In this document: positions 63,868-64,000 of the stretch, one piece after another
Position numbering within the stretch: the stretch's first letter is position 1
How the letters are laid out: each line of letters begins with the position of its first letter
Assembly (NCBI GenBank): GCA_017410065.1
Contig: JAFQRL010000024.1
Location: 20,539-84,538, forward strand
Direction of reading: 5' to 3'
DNA length: 64,000 bases
Source of the DNA: Clostridia bacterium
Lineage (GTDB): Bacteria > Bacillota > Clostridia > Oscillospirales > CAG-272
Position numbers and translations under genes: made by a program
Notes under the pieces: model-generated
The model's input: the letters and a program-made list of their open reading frames with translations, nothing else
Database searches by the model: none
What the model was told of the DNA's origin: nothing

Positions 63868-64000
63868 ATGACGGGCATATCAATGCTCTGCGGTGAAAGT
63901 CCGCTGGGAGGTAGTTACCGACCAACCCGAAAGCGACTCCCAAGGTTTGCATCGTGAGGTGCAGGCGAGAAGAAGGGATAGCGAAATCGTAGCCTGACGA
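63868..64000 (+). mobile_element. Probable 5' part of a group II intron, cut by window edge
   Basis: Contains the sequence run typical of bacterial ORF-bearing group II introns: GGTGAAAGTCC, GGTAGTTACCGACCAACC, GAAAGCGA.., and AAATCGTAGCCTGACGA at the edge. From memory this precedes a reverse transcriptase/maturase gene, which would lie outside the window. The exact 5' boundary is not determined. Confidence 0.55.

Overview
The window looks like an origin-proximal chromosome segment of an endospore-forming member of the Clostridia (Bacillota), probably uncultured. The basis is: the spoVAC-spoVAD-spoVAE spore genes; HrcA with a CIRCE operator; RNase Y plus RNase J; RemB between recF and gyrB; a Clostridia-type Rnf complex; TTG/GTG starts with strong AGGAGG sites; and TTGACW-17-TATAAT promoters. 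No species is claimed. Genes are fairly GC-rich, while spacers are AT-rich and full of small palindromic repeats.

Layout. 1-3953 (minus): partial mnmG, ymdB, rny. 3954-5000: repeat-rich gap. 5000-9951 (plus): heat-shock operon hrcA-grpE-dnaK-dnaJ under a CIRCE site. 10.0-12.3 kb: a small MITE, a histidine phosphatase, and a LytTR regulator paired with a DUF3021 membrane protein. 12.3-16.5 kb: AT-rich DNA with four perfect parS sites, parA, a second AT-rich gap, parB, and an unknown membrane protein. 16.7-30.9 kb (minus): RNase J, two small genes (one an HTH protein), gyrA, gyrB, remB, recF, dnaN, dnaA, spoVAE, spoVAD, spoVAC. 31.1-39.3 kb (plus): a small membrane protein, then rnfCDGEAB followed by NusG_II and Gx-transporter genes. 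39.5-48.1 kb: MFS transporter, glycerophosphodiester phosphodiesterase, repeat island, AAA/DUF4143 ATPase, two paralogous lipoproteins. 48.2-57.4 kb: AEC transporter, a strong type I toxin-antitoxin candidate, alaS, a GNAT-like acyltransferase, a sugar-phosphate isomerase and a CrtI-like oxidoreductase. 57.5-64 kb: an unknown protein, two tRNAs embedded in repeats, small metabolic genes, an NCS2 purine permease, a membrane-protein gene broken by a MITE, and the probable 5' end of a group II intron.

How it fits together. The centre handles chromosome replication and segregation: DnaA, DnaN, RecF, gyrase, ParAB and parS. An identical 18-bp palindrome lies upstream of both dnaA and parA. DnaA has an unusual DNA-binding domain, and nine-base TTTTCAACA motifs cluster in the dnaN-dnaA and parA-parB gaps. 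The Rnf operon couples ferredoxin:NAD+ electron transfer to ion pumping; its RnfG carries two extra FMN-binding-like domains. The least explained parts are the type I toxin-antitoxin locus, the dispersed palindromic repeats (some inserted in or abutting genes), and tRNA 3'-end fragments copied in inverted orientation beside both tRNA genes.
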